Shown: piece by piece, positions 45,831-57,915 of the stretch | Layout of the letters: the number at the start of each line of letters is the position of its first letter | How positions within the stretch are numbered: position 1 is the stretch's first letter | From: Galaxea fascicularis | Taxonomy: Eukaryota; Cnidaria; Anthozoa; Scleractinia; Euphylliidae | Length of the DNA stretch: 64,000 nt | Assembly: GCA_948470475.1 (NCBI GenBank) | Contig: OX419335.1 | Coordinates: 12,770,919-12,834,918, forward strand | Direction of reading: 5' to 3' | The notes under the pieces: model-generated | What the model saw: the letters and a program-made list of their open reading frames with translations, nothing else | Told to the model about the DNA's origin: nothing | Database searches by the model: none | Translations under genes and position numbers: made by a program

Positions 45831-46559
45831 CTACATTTTAAGGGTTCTTTGATGTATTGAGAAAATATCCATATCCCCCTCCCCTCCCCCAATGGAAGAC
45901 TTTTTGATTTGCACCCCCTCCCCTCCTCTCCAGAATTTTTGTACTTATAAAAAAGAAAGTAAATACTAACTTAGTTATGTAAACACAGTAGAATTTTATT
46001 ACAATAGTGTAAACATTAACGTTAACTTTAATAAAAATATAACACTTTGTCAAGCTTATTATCTAGCTAGACTTTTAGCTTCTTTGCCATCAACTTTACA
46101 AATTATGTTTGTTTTGTTTTTACCTAAGATTATATTTTCACAATAGTAAAGCTAATTACAATACTAATTACAACTTTGTAATAATGCTAAACTACAACAA
46201 AACTTTACTACATTGATACTACTTGAAAATTTTATACTAGTTACACTCTTTTACATTAGACATACAACACAAAAGAGACAGACAAATCATAAGAGACATG
46301 GAGGGACACATTGGGGGACATCCTTTCTATGAGTCTACATATGCCAAAAGTTTTTCCCATTTCTTGAAATGTTTTGTTCATTTGTTCTGCCTTCTTGCAA
46401 TTTTTTCTCTACTTGGTATAGAGTCTTGATTTTGGACTTATAAACTTGCAAATAAGGATGTATGATATTCAACTTTATACCAAGCCTAAAATAAGATTGC
46501 CATTTTTTTTTTTTTTTTTTGTTATTACGCCGTAGTAGCATAACGGACAAGCCTAACTC

Positions 46560-47095
46560 TCAAAAAGGGGAATTTATACCTTATAACATAATAAGCGTTT
46601 GGTACTCGCCATAACCGAGTTTGGAGAATCAAAATGGGAAGAGTACCTTGCTGTAATAGCGTAATAATGTAATAATCGTTTGGTACTTGTGATAATCAAG
46701 TTTGGTGATCAAAATGGGAAGAGTACCTTGCTATAATAGCATAATGACGTAATAATTGTACTCACAATAACTGAGTTTGGAGAATCAAAATGGGAGGAGT
46801 ACATTGCTGTAATAGCGTAATAACATACAGTCGTAATCAATGGGTACTTGCGATAACCGAGTTTGGAGAATCAAAATGGGAAGAGTACCTTGCTGCAATA
46901 GCGTAATAACGTAATAAGCGTTTGGTACTCGCAATAACCGAATTTTGAGAATAAAAATGGGAAGAGTACCCTGCTGTAATGACGTAATAAGTGTTTGGTA
47001 CTCGCGATAACTGAGATTGCAAAATTGAAAGGGGAAGAGTACCTTGTCGTAATAAGTGTTTAATGTGTGTAGTTTGGAGAATCAAAGGGGTGACG
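46560..47095 (+). repeat. Minisatellite, unit about 80 bp, six copies
   Basis: Consensus parts are TTTGGTACTCGCGATAACCG, AGTTTGGAGAATCAAAATGG, GAAGAGTACCTTGCTGTAAT and AGCGTAATAACGTAATAA. The GGGAAGAGTACC landmark recurs near 46636, 46716, 46791, 46878, 46958 and 47030, spacing 70-87 bp. Copies diverge 10-20%. A T run (46504-46520) precedes it. Confidence 0.92.
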
Positions 47096-47099
47096 GTAC

Positions 47100-48880
47100 C
47101 TTCGTTTACACATGTTAAACTTAGACAAGCAAACATTAGGAAAAGGAAAATGTTTTTCGTAATTCGCTAATGTTTGTTTTACGAAACAGTTTACAATATT
47201 GGCAATGATTAGATTTTCTCCTGGTCCTCAGTCTGTTTCAGTCAAACTAAAGAGATGGGTAAAGAGAGAAGCACCAGACCATTCTACCAGTTAAAGTTAG
47301 AACTGTAGAATTCAGGCCGGCCTTTCTCTGGTGAAGGGCATTTGAGAATTTAAAGTCGCAGGAATACGTGACCATCAATATATCCATAAGGGAAAAATAT
47401 TGTTAGGGGTGTTACTTTGAAAAACTTAAACATTATGAACATTTGGAAACTGGATACGCTAAAATTTAGCAGAGACGATGTTCTTTATTAAATGGATCGC
47501 CCTTTGCATCAATGCTATAAGCCACTTAAGTCATGTTTGTTTTATTTGCTCTTGTGACCAAGTTTTCTCCTTGAGAAGAACAGAAACACAAACTTTTGTT
47601 GTGTAAATTATTCCAGGGTTACACCAACGTGCAAATAGCAAGTTGTTATTTCCACTAGCTGAAAATTTCGCCAGTGTAACGAGCCGCTGTTGACTACCCA
47701 TGAACGCCAAGTCGCCTTCTTTTGCAAAGAATATTCAATCTTCATCCATTTAGCCAGGAGAATGCAAACGTTTTTTTATTTCACTGTAGTGTTTGTACAA
47801 AATGGTGAAAAGTTCTTTTAATTCAATCTTTTTTCCACTTTCTACATGTAGGCAAGAATCACATTTGTTGATTCTGTGTGAAGGGAGCAGTAATTTCTCT
47901 GCTGGCAACTTTGGCCTTAAGTGCTGTGTGATCACTCATCAGTAAGAAGTGGTGGGATTCAATCATTTGCATGTGACTGCCATAAGACGTAGTTTTTTAG
48001 CTACTGTGTAGATAGGCTTCTAGCAGAACACGGCTCATGGACAGGATGAAACTATTATAGTTTCTGCACAGAGATCGTTCCATGTCATTGGGAAGTAAGT
48101 TTATAAAATACCTGTGATAATCCCTTTAAGGTACTCCTCTCAGACCGCCTCCTTCACAACCTCCACCCAAATCATTACTGTTAATCTAGCAGTTACATTA
48201 ATGTGCGATAGTTGTTTGTTTGTTTGTTTTGACATCGTTTATGCCCCCCATCTAATGAGTTGACTTACTCTAATGTTCTTTGAGACAACATTTACCGATA
48301 CAGTTGCTAAGTTATGCTGTTTTGATCAAATCACACCTTTTTTAACCTTTCTTTGTCTTAGTTTACACCTGAAAATTGCTGTTCTGTAGCCGAGTCGTTT
48401 TCATGAATTTCAAACTGATACCGAAGAGAACAGAACTAGTCAGAACAACAACATAAACGGGTAACATTAGTTTGAACTTTGGCGGTTCTGAAGGAAGAAG
48501 AATATTAAATTGTAAAGTCCTTTTTGTCCGTGTAGCTTTAAAACACACTTTCAAGCCCTACCAAAACACAGTGATCACGAATGCTAATACCTTATTCCTA
48601 ACAAATTTAAGAAAAAACTACTACAACATCAAATCCATGCTTAATTTTTCTTTCCCCAGAGGCAGAGAGACATTGTGTAATGTTGTTTTCTTGTTGCCTT
48701 ATTTCTCAGTTGTGTTGTCCACATACTTCTTTAGTTTGTTGCCGATGGCCAACTTTTCTCCATCACGGTCAAATGCCTGGCCTGGCGGTCTGCGTTTCTT
48801 ATCTAATTCATTTTCAAAGAATTGCATGTGGAAAATGCTAAAATATCTGCGGTACACAGTTTAGCAGATATTTGTTTTCT
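47100..48880. other. Region upstream of NBAS, no gene recognised
   Basis: This may contain the unfound first exon(s) and promoter of NBAS. (GTTT)n lies at 48208-48228. Several short open stretches have no recognisable domain. Confidence 0.35.
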
Positions 48881-49234
48881 GCACGTTCTTATTTGGTTAA
48901 TTAGGTGTATTGTGGTGTCTGTATGTGCCTCGGTATTTAAGTGGTGTTAAGTATTTTGCCTACAGTTATATAAGTGTCTTGTTCATTCATATTCGTCCTT
49001 TGGGTCTGTGAACGCCTACGACCCACAGTTTCGTTTTGTTTTATTTTATTGCCCTTTCTTTTGCCCTTTCCAGTCATTCAGCCCATTCGATCATATTTGT
49101 TTGTTTTTATTTCTATAGTGCGGGGAGTTCGGCCACTTGAGTGCTTTTTCTTCTAAGTTGTCTGATTCTTCAAAGGCCAACCCTTGCCGCGACTGACAGT
49201 TGAGTGTGATTTGCTTTCCATTTGTTTTTCAGAG

Positions 49235-50270
49235 GAATTTTGTTCCGGCAATGTATGTGTAGGAGTTGAGGGCCGTTTGAAGTCATCCGTTAGCTTTTGG
49301 GCTTCCACCTTAGACGCCCCTCGGTTTAATCTCGATACCATTTCCCACGGCTATCGGCTTCCTTTCGCCAGCTACCCAGCCCCGTGTTTTTTTTAAGCAA
49401 TAATTTGTCAGCTGTTAGGCATGCCGACTTGGTGTTCATGCAATTTCTGAGCTTTGGCCAATGCGGCTGTGTTGTGGAACATAGTGAGCCTCCATATTGG
49501 ATTAACCCTTTGACAGTTGCGGAAGGCAAGAAGCTTCGCTTAGTGATTGATCTTAGGCTCATTGTCACCTCGTTGGTTTTAAGTACGAGGACCTTCGTTC
49601 CCTGTCACAGGTTATTCAAGAAGGTCACTGGTTCTTTACCTGGGACCTCAAATCCGGATATCACCATGTTGATATTTCTCCAGACCACCAAAAGTATCTA
49701 GGTTTTGCTTGGCCCTTTAACAGCCGGCGCAGGTATTTCACTTTCACAGTTTTACCCTTCAGTCTCAGCAGTGCGTGTTTTTGTTTTACTAAATTGATGC
49801 GCCCGTTGGTTAGGCGCTGGCAATCTATGGGTCATGTCTCTTTTGTTTACCTCGACAATGGTTTTGGTAGTCAGCCTGAGATACGTCCGCCGCCGCAGCA
49901 GCTTTTATTCAGTGTAAGGACCTTGGCTCTTCCGGTCTCCTTGTTAATGAGGAGAAGTCTCACTGGGTCCCAATGCAAGTGGGCGAGTGGCTTGGTTTTG
50001 TGATCAACACCATTTCTATGACGTTTCAGATACCCGAAAAGAAGGTCTGCAGGCTCAAGCGGCTTTTGGATTCTGCCATTCACAAAGAATCCTCATCCTA
50101 TCGTGAATTAGCCAGGATCGCCAGTTCCATTATTTCGGTTGTCTTAGCTGTTGGGCCCATTTCCCGTCTTCTGACTAGGCAGATGTACTTGGCTATAGAG
50201 TCTAGGTCGGCTTGGGATCACAATTTTTGCTTCCCTTCCGCTCTGTTAGAGGAATTGAAGTTTTGATTTT
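49235..50270 (+). pseudogene. DIRS reverse transcriptase remnant
   Basis: Segments in order: SGNVCVGVEGRLKSSVSFWA, NNLSAVRHAD, CVVEHSEPPYWINPLTVAEG, KKLRLVIDLR, WDLKSGYHHVDISPDHQKY (in another frame at 49650-49700), FAWPFNSRRRYF, LMRPLVRRW, HVSFVYLDNGFGSQ, then VGEWLGFVINTISMTFQIPE and RELARIASSIISV. The catalytic YLDD of DIRS RTs reads YLDN here (49854-49865). Multiple frameshifts; dead. Confidence 0.9.
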
Positions 50271-51480
50271 GTAACATTGAGTCTTTTAATGGTTTCTCTA
50301 TTAGGCCTCCCTCTGATTTCTCAACCGTCTTCGTATTTTCCAACGCCAGCGACGCGGCCTTCAGAGGATTTTCAGCCTCCCTGGACAGCACTGTGGCCAG
50401 CGGTTTGTTCACGATCGACAATTTGGGTCAGAATTCTACTTTTCACGAGCGGAAAGCTATTTTTTATGTCTTGCTTTCTTTTGTTGAGCACCTCAAGCAC
50501 AGGAGGGTTAAAATTTTTACCGACAACCAGAGTGCTAATAATACACTTTATTTAAAGAGGGTGGCACGGAATAGTTGAAGCAACTAATAAACTTGTGGCC
50601 CTCTACAAGGTCAGCACTAGGGGTGGTCACAGCCAGGGTTCGTTACGTCCCTAGTGGTTCTTTAACGTCCCACAGAATTAATTGTGAAGAGTTGTGAGAC
50701 GGGACCTCCGGCTTATCGTCCTTATCCGAGAAGACTAGAAAGTCTAACCATTTGTAGATGTCATTGCAAAGGAAGCACTTTCTCCTCAGTTATTTAAAGA
50801 CCCTGAGTGTTGGTCCGGCCGGGGCTTTGAATCCACGACCTCCCGCACGGTAGTCCGGCACTCTACCAACTGAGCCAACTGCTGCCAGGATTGTTTCCGT
50901 TGGTAGCTCTAAGGTCCATCTTCAGTCGGTGGCTCTCAGCATTTTTTGTTTTTATGTCATGGTATTGTCTTGGAAGCGCAGTGGATTCCAAGGTCGCTTA
51001 ACGACAGGGCTGACCTTTTAAGCTGGCTCGTTGACAAGTACGATTGGCAAGTTAATCCCTCTGTGTTTCGGCTTGTGGATGCCAAATAGGGTCCCCACAT
51101 GATTGATCACTTCGCTTCTTATTATAACGCTCAGCTTCCGCATTTTAATTCTAAGTTTACTTCTCCTAGTTGCAGCGGTGTCGACGCCTCAGTGCAGGAT
51201 TGGACTGGGGAGAATAACTGGGTTTGTCCTCCAGTTGGTCTCATCGTGGGCGCCGTTCAAGTTCTCACGGCTTGCTCCGGTCATGGGACTTTGATTATTC
51301 CTGAATGGCTGTCTGCCTATTTTTGGCCTCTTCTACGTGATGGATCTTCCCAGTTTCAGTCATTGGTCAGGGAGGTTTTTGTGTTTCCCGCTACAAAATG
51401 ATTTTATTTTGGAGGGCCCAGGTCAGAGGCAGATCTATAGGTCTCACCCATCCGTTTTCCACGGTTGCCCGAAATTCAGA
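50270..51480 (+). pseudogene. DIRS RNase H and downstream region, split by a SINE
   Basis: STVFVFSNASDAAFRGFSAS, NSTFHERKAIFYVLLSFVEH and KIFTDNQSAN are RNase H motifs (the TDN aspartate is kept) up to 50578. After the SINE the sequence resumes near 50895 (VLSWKRSGFQ, in place of the family's VLEAQWIPR) and reads IDHFASYYNAQLPHFNSKFT, WTGENNWVCPPVGLI and FWPLLRDGSS to about 51400. Confidence 0.85.
50590..50895 (-). repeat. tRNA-derived SINE inserted in the DIRS RNase H region
   Basis: The minus-strand head at 50890-50815 has A-box-like TGGCTCAGTTGGTAGAGTGC and B-box GTGGATTCAAAGCC at tRNA spacing. The body extends through a 'GACCTCCGGCTTATCGTCC'-containing segment to about 50590. The DIRS coding homology stops and restarts at its two sides, showing it is an insertion. 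Confidence 0.85.
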
Positions 51481-51699
51481 ATGTTGGCTTTGCATGTGGA
51501 TTTTGGGTGAGTTTTTGGTACTGTCACAGATAGTGTTTTGAGCCTGATTTGGCATATTTTTAGCCTGATTTGGCATAGTTTGCGCCTTATTTGGTGTTCT
51601 TCAAGTCAACTTGGTCTCGTCGCACATGTTTGTGCTGCCTGTATCGGTATTTTTGTTGCGATTGGTCTTTAGCGCAGTATTTTTTTTTATTTTCACAAT

Positions 51700-52190
51700 A
51701 TTTTCTTTTCTTTCAGATGTGCTGCATTCTGGGATTTGGCTTGAAGCAGCCTCATTGTCTGATTCTTCTCTGAGTGATATGATTCCAGGCCTCATTGATC
51801 TGCAATTAAATGCTAGGGCTCCGTCTACAGTGCTGAAGTACAAATCTGGCTGTTTGCAGTGGCGTGAATGGGCTCTGTCGAAGATCGGTGTTCCTGTTAT
51901 TCCAGGAAAGCCGTTGCATATCGCATTGTTTATATCTGAGCTAGCTAAGCATTCGTCCAAGAATAACATCGGTGTATCTTCCATAATCTGCCGTCTATGC
52001 TATTAAGTGGGGCCACACTATGGCTAGTATTGAGGCTTGTCCTGTTAGTCGTCTTTTGGTGAAGTTCGCTTTAGAAGGCGCCAAACAATGCCTGACTTTC
52101 CAATCTTCATTTTTTATTTATTCTTTTGGTTGGTTTTGCAGGGTTTTTTCGCATTGATGAGCTTAGGAATATAGCGCTTCGTGATGTCTA
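51700..52190 (+). pseudogene. DIRS tyrosine recombinase remnant
   Basis: SDVLHSGIWLEAASLSDSSL (frame 1), RAPSTVLKYKSGCLQWREWA, KPLHIALFISELAKHSSKNN and, frameshifted, KWGHTMASIEACPVSRLLV: the core-binding half of a DIRS tyrosine recombinase. GFFRIDELRNIALRDVYI near 52140-52185 is the start of the catalytic half. The R-H-R-Y catalytic end is not recognised further right. Confidence 0.85.
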
Positions 52191-52635
52191 TATATAGTGA
52201 TCATATGTCAGTTTATGTGCCGCAGCACTCTTAAGTTCATCATCAAGATCGCATCGGGTGAAAGTCATAAACTAGGCTCTGGGTCAATGCTCACTAGTTG
52301 TCATAAAAATTGCCGGTACAATGTTGCTGAAAGATCCTGCGAGCCTTCTCGTTGGTATGCAAGGCATTTCCAATACTATTTCAAACCCAGCCTAAACTGA
52401 TGCAATCTTATGATTCTCAAAACAATTTTCTGAGGCCATGAGCTCTACAGTTTGTTTTAATTCCCTCTGGATGGGGGTGGTTGATTTTATCAGTTGCTGA
52501 GCAGTATGATTAATGCCGTAAGTCCCAGTTCACAGGATCAAACAATCAGATGGCATCATTTGCAGTTTACCTCCAGATAGAGACTGACAATATGAAGGCT
52601 TGTAGCTTAGTACAGAATTTTTTTTAGCTGCCCTA

Positions 52636-54310
52636 TTAAAAGATAAGATAAGAATTTTATTAACGTGTCGAGATCTCTAGCATACAGTGTATGCTAATTG
52701 GGGACACTGAAACCGCCGGACTTCTAATTCACGCAATAAAAAAAACACTTTTCACTATGTCGTGGAACTGTCACTCACGAAGCGAAGAAGGTTTTAACTG
52801 AAAACATAGGAACAAAGATAACTTACAAAATGTACAAACTATAAGGAAAACAAACCGATAAACCGATAGAAAGTACGATACACTTACATTGTTGTGGCGC
52901 GTTTAGAGGAAACTCTAGAGGAAATTATCTGGCAGACTGCCGGTGACTTGAAGAGCGGAAAACTAAGAGCACTGCATCTCGTACAAGGTTCAAGTGTAAA
53001 ACCACAGAAAATTACATTTTAAGTGTAGCTACAACATGCAAATATGGACCTAAAATTCCCGCGCAAACGGGCCCAGGGGAAATACTAATTGAGGCATTTG
53101 AACAAATAAGGTGTTAGATCCAACAGACACCTTACTACAATAGTTATCTAATAATGAATAAAATATAAAATGTATATACATATGTATGGTGACACTGGAT
53201 AATGCATACATTAAAATCAGCTATTAGTTATTACTTAAGAAACAATCTTTACAAGTATTGTCCAACAGGCTTGTGAAATTAATCATTTTGATGCGCTTTT
53301 TGAAGATGTCCAATGATTCAGACAATCGTAAGTACAGGGCCTAGATAAGTCAAGCTGTGTTTGCCATAAGCAACAGTCCGAAATCTGGGTATGGTGAAGG
53401 CCAGACCATAATATAAAAATATAAAATATTATTTGACCTTATACATTGTGGTTGCAATAGCTTGGAGTCTTTGCGAGTAGAGTGTTGGTAGTTTTGCCCT
53501 TTGCAAGAGTTCCTCATACATCAATTTATTGTCACAATAAACAGCACATAATGCTCTTTCTTGAATTTGTTCAAGTTTTCTGGCATCAGAAGAGCGACAA
53601 AAATGCCAGACAGTCTGACAATATGTGAGATGAGGTAGTATAGCAAACTTGACAATGTGTAATTTAGCTGATGTTGGAATGAGGTTGCATAATCTCAGAA
53701 GAACACCTGTTTGACAGGATGCTTTTCTGCAAACATTGCTGACGTGATTCCAAAATGATAGTTGATCATCTAAGGTAACTCCTAAGAGCGTTATCTCCGA
53801 TTTCTGATTGATTACAGTGTCATTGTAAAAGATTGTTGTACCATTCAGAGATGTTGTTTCCTTCCTCAGTTAAAGTACTTTCTGCCTCGTCAATTGTCTT
53901 CGCCAGAGAGAGCAGTTGGTGATCGTCGGCATACATAAATAGCCTGTTTTCGTCAGTGGAGAAGTGTAGATCGTTTTGAAAAAACATTCCATAGAAGAGG
54001 CCCGAAGCTTGATCCCTGGGGACAGCCTCTCGTTGTCACATACCCACCACTTGTTGTTTCTTGACTGATCTTAACTCTATTATTCCTATTTGTGAAATAT
54101 GATCGCATCAGGGCCAGAGAGTTGTTAGAAAAACCATATGCTCTCAATTTGTTGATCAGTAGGGGAGAGTGCAGAGAGTCAAAGTTATTTATATCCATTT
54201 TGTAAGTTTTAATATAACGTTTGTTTAAGAACACATCAATAACTTTACTGTTACGATATTGCACCTTGTTCAAGGCGTCCTCAAAGTGTGGAGTATCATC
54301 CTGCAAAATT
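52636..54310 (-). pseudogene. LINE (jockey/CR1 group) reverse transcriptase remnant with 3' tail
   Basis: On the minus strand 54306-53953 reads ALNKVQYRNSKVIDVFLNKR, HSPLLINKLRAYGFSNNSLA and RGCPQGSSFGPLLWNVF. This is followed to 53870 by FMYADDHQLLSLA, the RT active site. Degenerate pieces continue (FWNHVSNVCRKASCQTGV-like, LTYCQTVWHFC-like) to about 53240. A 3' UTR of roughly 600 bp ends in AATAAAATTCTTATCTTATC at 52636-52660. Many frameshifts. Confidence 0.85.
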
Positions 54311-54319
54311 CTTTATAGC

Positions 54320-56330
54320 TATTGAGTGATTCCGACAGCACTATCTCCCTGTAATTCAGAGCGTATTTTTATCTCTGAAAACCTTTTCGCCGAGAGCCAC
54401 ATATGTGTGATCGCTAATAGGAGAGTTCTGTCTGAAACACTTGTAATACTTTCTGACAGCTTTGCAGCTGAAACATTACAGTTTGCTCGAAAGAAAGAGA
54501 AGAGCCTAAGCCGAACGTATTCTGATGTTCTAACCATCACACTATGACCAAAGTGACAGATCTCAAAAGTGTTTGTAAACAAGCGGTACTTAGCATGTGA
54601 CCACGAAGTGACTCAAGTTTCAACACGTGAAAGGCATTCAAGTTTGTTTCGCACACGCTTCGAATTCACTGGTATAAACTAGAGTTAAAAATAATTTATT
54701 TCACAAAAGTAATGAGCTAAAAATTAGGATTTTTGTTTAACCTCCTTCATTTCAGCGCAGAAAACTGAGAGTTGAGGCTTGAGGCTATTTGAAAACAAAA
54801 GTATGTTTTGTTCACAGCGATACTTATCAATCCGGAATGCACTGATTTCTAACTATTTCATTCAGGATATGATCTCGTCTTAAGCTACACATACTGAAAG
54901 GTTTTTCCGCCACAGTTTTTGGTCAATAATCCTGCATATGCTATAACTGTGATTTTTATTTGCCGTCTGAGCAATAAAGCCTCCAATGCAGACTTCTTTC
55001 AAATATTTACATGTGAACTTTATCAAACCTAAACTCGACAGTTCGCATATTGTTGCTTAACGAACTTTAAAACAAAGTGAACAATAGCCTATTCAAACCC
55101 AACCGCGTTCTGCCTTTCACCGCGGCTTAAGTTAACTGGAAAAAACCTAGGTGAAACCGGGGTTTTTAATGCAGTTGGACTAGGTTTTGCCGAGGTGAAA
55201 CTGCAGATCAAAACCGCAATTCGACCGAGGCAAAATCACGCAAATGGTCCCATAGTTTCAGGCGGTACTGTATGATCAACCACAATTCTTGTCTCGTGGA
55301 GAGCATGTAAACAAGGCAAGGCTGAAGGGGTAGTATCATGACAGTTCCCTGATTTTTCCAAACTTCACTAAATTAAATTTCAATGACTTTTCATACTTGA
55401 ATTGCCTCTGGGTCACCAGTGAGATAAAAACAACTACATTTTAAAAGAAAAATTAGCCACACTAAGTTATTACGAAGTTCATCTAAGATGCAAGGGGAGA
55501 ACTTAAAAACATTGACCTGACATGTTCAAGTTGGCATCATTTTCATCTGGGCTACACCCGTAACCAAAAACACTGAAGAATGTTTCCGTGAGCTAAAGTA
55601 GCCGTTTTGAAGAAAATTTAGCCATTATTTAACAGGTCTCTTCTGCTTTCCAGATGTTTACTAATAATCAATGATACTGCCGCTTAAATTTCACTTCAGT
55701 TTAACAATTCGATAAGCCACAAGCTGCATTTTGGACGGCTGTTTTGCTCTCATTCACTCGTAATATTTCAGATTGCAGTGAATACATCTGAAAAATGCCT
55801 TTCATGGGCATTTGACAGATACTCATTTATGTTTTGGAATAATTTCCAAGAGTGCTGACTAATGAGGTAAGTTTTTCCATGGTATGCAAGATCAAATGTG
55901 ACCGCGAAATATAAAACTCTCTGACATGTTGTGTCGTGTTTTGCAACATGGCAAGCAAAAGATGAAATCGTAAATGGAACCCAGGAGTCATATCATAACT
56001 TAGTGGAGTACGACCGTCCAGGTGAGTGTACGAAATGTAGCAGAAAAGGACCATTCGTTGGGTTATAGATGAAAGGCCAACACAAACATTTTAATAATTT
56101 AATTTTTGTCGTCACTCATACATCTGTAATTTTTTCCGTGTTAATAGATTGTGCATTTTTGATAGTATTTCAAGATCTCGAATGGAAAGTGATGAGGCAA
56201 AAACATTAGTGTCACCACCTAAAACGTTTAGGTCAGAGCCCCCTCCCTCCTCCTTAAAGTTCACTTGAAACTTTGCTGCCCCAGAAGTCATTGCATTCCA
56301 ATTGCTACAGTTTAGTACGTTAGTGACATA
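54320..56330. other. No gene recognised
   Basis: Overlapping open stretches on both strands at 54319-54582 (87 and 73 codons) are longer than chance would suggest for this base composition, but have no domain I know. They may belong to a repeat. Nothing else is supported. Confidence 0.3.
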
Positions 56331-56335
56331 CCTTA

Positions 56336-56585
56336 AGCTGCGGCTACACGAGCAATTTTTTGCTTGTGATGGTGACGCAATTTTTTTCTGGAAATTGTCA
56401 CGTCACAGGCGTGCAGTGGTGGCTACACAAGTGACAACGTCTGTGATTTTGTTGTGGTAAGTTCAACTCATTCTCTTCTTTTTTAGCTGTCACCATTGTA
56501 GCAATTGCGCAAGGTTGGCTACATGTGTGATTTTCACTGCATGCATCACCATCACAAGCAAAAAATCGCTCATGTGGCCACGGCT
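56336..56585. mobile_element. PIF/Harbinger-type MITE with TTA target duplication
   Basis: Left AGCTGCGGCTACACGAGCAA ... TTTTTTGCTTGTGATGGTGA is inverted at 56540-56585. TTA flanks both sides exactly (56333-56335, 56586-56588), the PIF/Harbinger signature. 250 bp, no coding capacity. Confidence 0.9.
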
Positions 56586-57649
56586 TTACATTCAAAGATA
56601 TCACCAGAATCAATACAATTTACTGCTTTCAAAACGTAGAGAAAGACAGTATTGCAGAAAGATTGCAGTTGTGCTACAAATGTATTAACAAAGCAAACTA
56701 AAGTTTAAAAGATCATTTTCACCTGATTCTTACGTTCTACTGAATTGTGCTTTCTCTTTGATAATGTCACTTTTGCCATTCTCAACATGATGCAAACTTA
56801 AATAAAATGGATCAGTTTGTTTTTGGTAAAAAATGCCCCCTACTAACATCCAAAAATGAACTTGCAGTCCCCCAAAAAATATCCAGTTGACGTTAAGTGG
56901 GGAAGAAGACAGTTAGTGAATGTGTCGACGGCCCGTGAGGCACTAAAGGTGAAAAGAGAACTGAGCTTTGAGACACCAAAGCAAAGTTTCCTAACACAAC
57001 ATTCAATGCAAGAAGAAACTTAACTGAATGAATAAAAGTTAAGGATAATAAGTTTTTCACCAGAAGACGTTCTTCTGAACACATCTAAGCACTGCCAAAA
57101 TGAGCAGCAACACTGTACAGTATGAGGCCCAGTTCTCGGCCGAGCCTAGTTCTTGGCCACTCTTTGTTCAACATTTATTTCAAGTTTTGAGTTTACAACT
57201 ACTATATACTGTGAGCACGTCAAGGTGACACAAAAGGTAGGTGAATTTGGTTTCCCCGAAACGTGTTTGTTTACGGCTACTTGAATTACATGGTTTAATT
57301 CAAGTTTATATTTTATCTGTATAGAAGGCCCAAATGAGCCAATTTTTGGCATAAAGAACGTAGAGTGATAAAGCTATCTTTTAAATGTAAACTTTTGTTG
57401 GCCTGTTTCATACTTTCACCTGAATCCACTCCTCAATATTTCCTTGGTACTTTTGCGTATTTGCCTATTCTCAGCCACCCGAGAACTGGGGGAGAGCACT
57501 GGGGGTATGGAATTCACTGGACAGAAGGACAAGGAACTTGGAAAAGCTAGATGCTTTGAAAGTAGCACTGAGCCGCAACAAAACCAGCCTCAACATAAAG
57601 GGACTACAAAAAATCTTAATAAGGGTATCAACTTTTTGTATTATTAAAT

Positions 57650-57913
57650 GTTAATATTTACACCTCTTAAATTTTTTTAATCTATCTAAAATTAGTAGGT
57701 TATTTTCCCCTGTTGTAAATAGTCAGTTTTTTTCCTTAGTATTAACATCTGTATCCTAGTTTTAATAAGTATTGTAGTTTTAATTGTTTTTTTTTTGTAA
57801 TTTAGTTTTAATGTAGAATGTTAATTGTATATGGTAGGATTTTAGCAGGTCCACATCAACTCTTTAGCTGCTACTACTGCCCTGATTTAACAAATAAAGT
57901 ATGTATGTATGTA
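57650..57913 (+). repeat. 3' end of an ATGT-tailed retroposon
   Basis: GCAGGTCCACATCAACTCTT and CTGCCCTGATTTAACAAATAAAG-like sequence ends in (TATG)n at 57898-57913, a tail like that at 8105-8152. The tail was itself the target of the next element: ATGTATGTAT continues at 58928 on the other side. Confidence 0.55.
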
Positions 57914-57915
57914 TA

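Larger units (their letters stand above)
48900..52250 (+). mobile_element. DIRS-type (tyrosine recombinase) retrotransposon, broken
   Basis: Non-coding leader from about 48900, then RT/RNase H and recombinase remnants described separately, all plus strand. Frameshifts occur at least near 49400, 49590, 49720, 49880, 50270 and 51070, and a SINE splits the RNase H region. A gag region is not recognised between the leader and the RT. The right end is not defined; similarity to the recombinase fades after about 52190. Split direct/inverted terminal repeats of DIRS could not be demonstrated. Confidence 0.85.

Noticed and set aside
46560..47095. CRISPR-like array
   Set aside because: Units are whole-unit tandem copies with no unique spacers, in eukaryotic DNA; a minisatellite.
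54319..54582. Unknown small gene on either strand
   Set aside because: Overlapping open frames on both strands with no domain, no splice context and no second copy in the window to test; kept only as an unassigned region.
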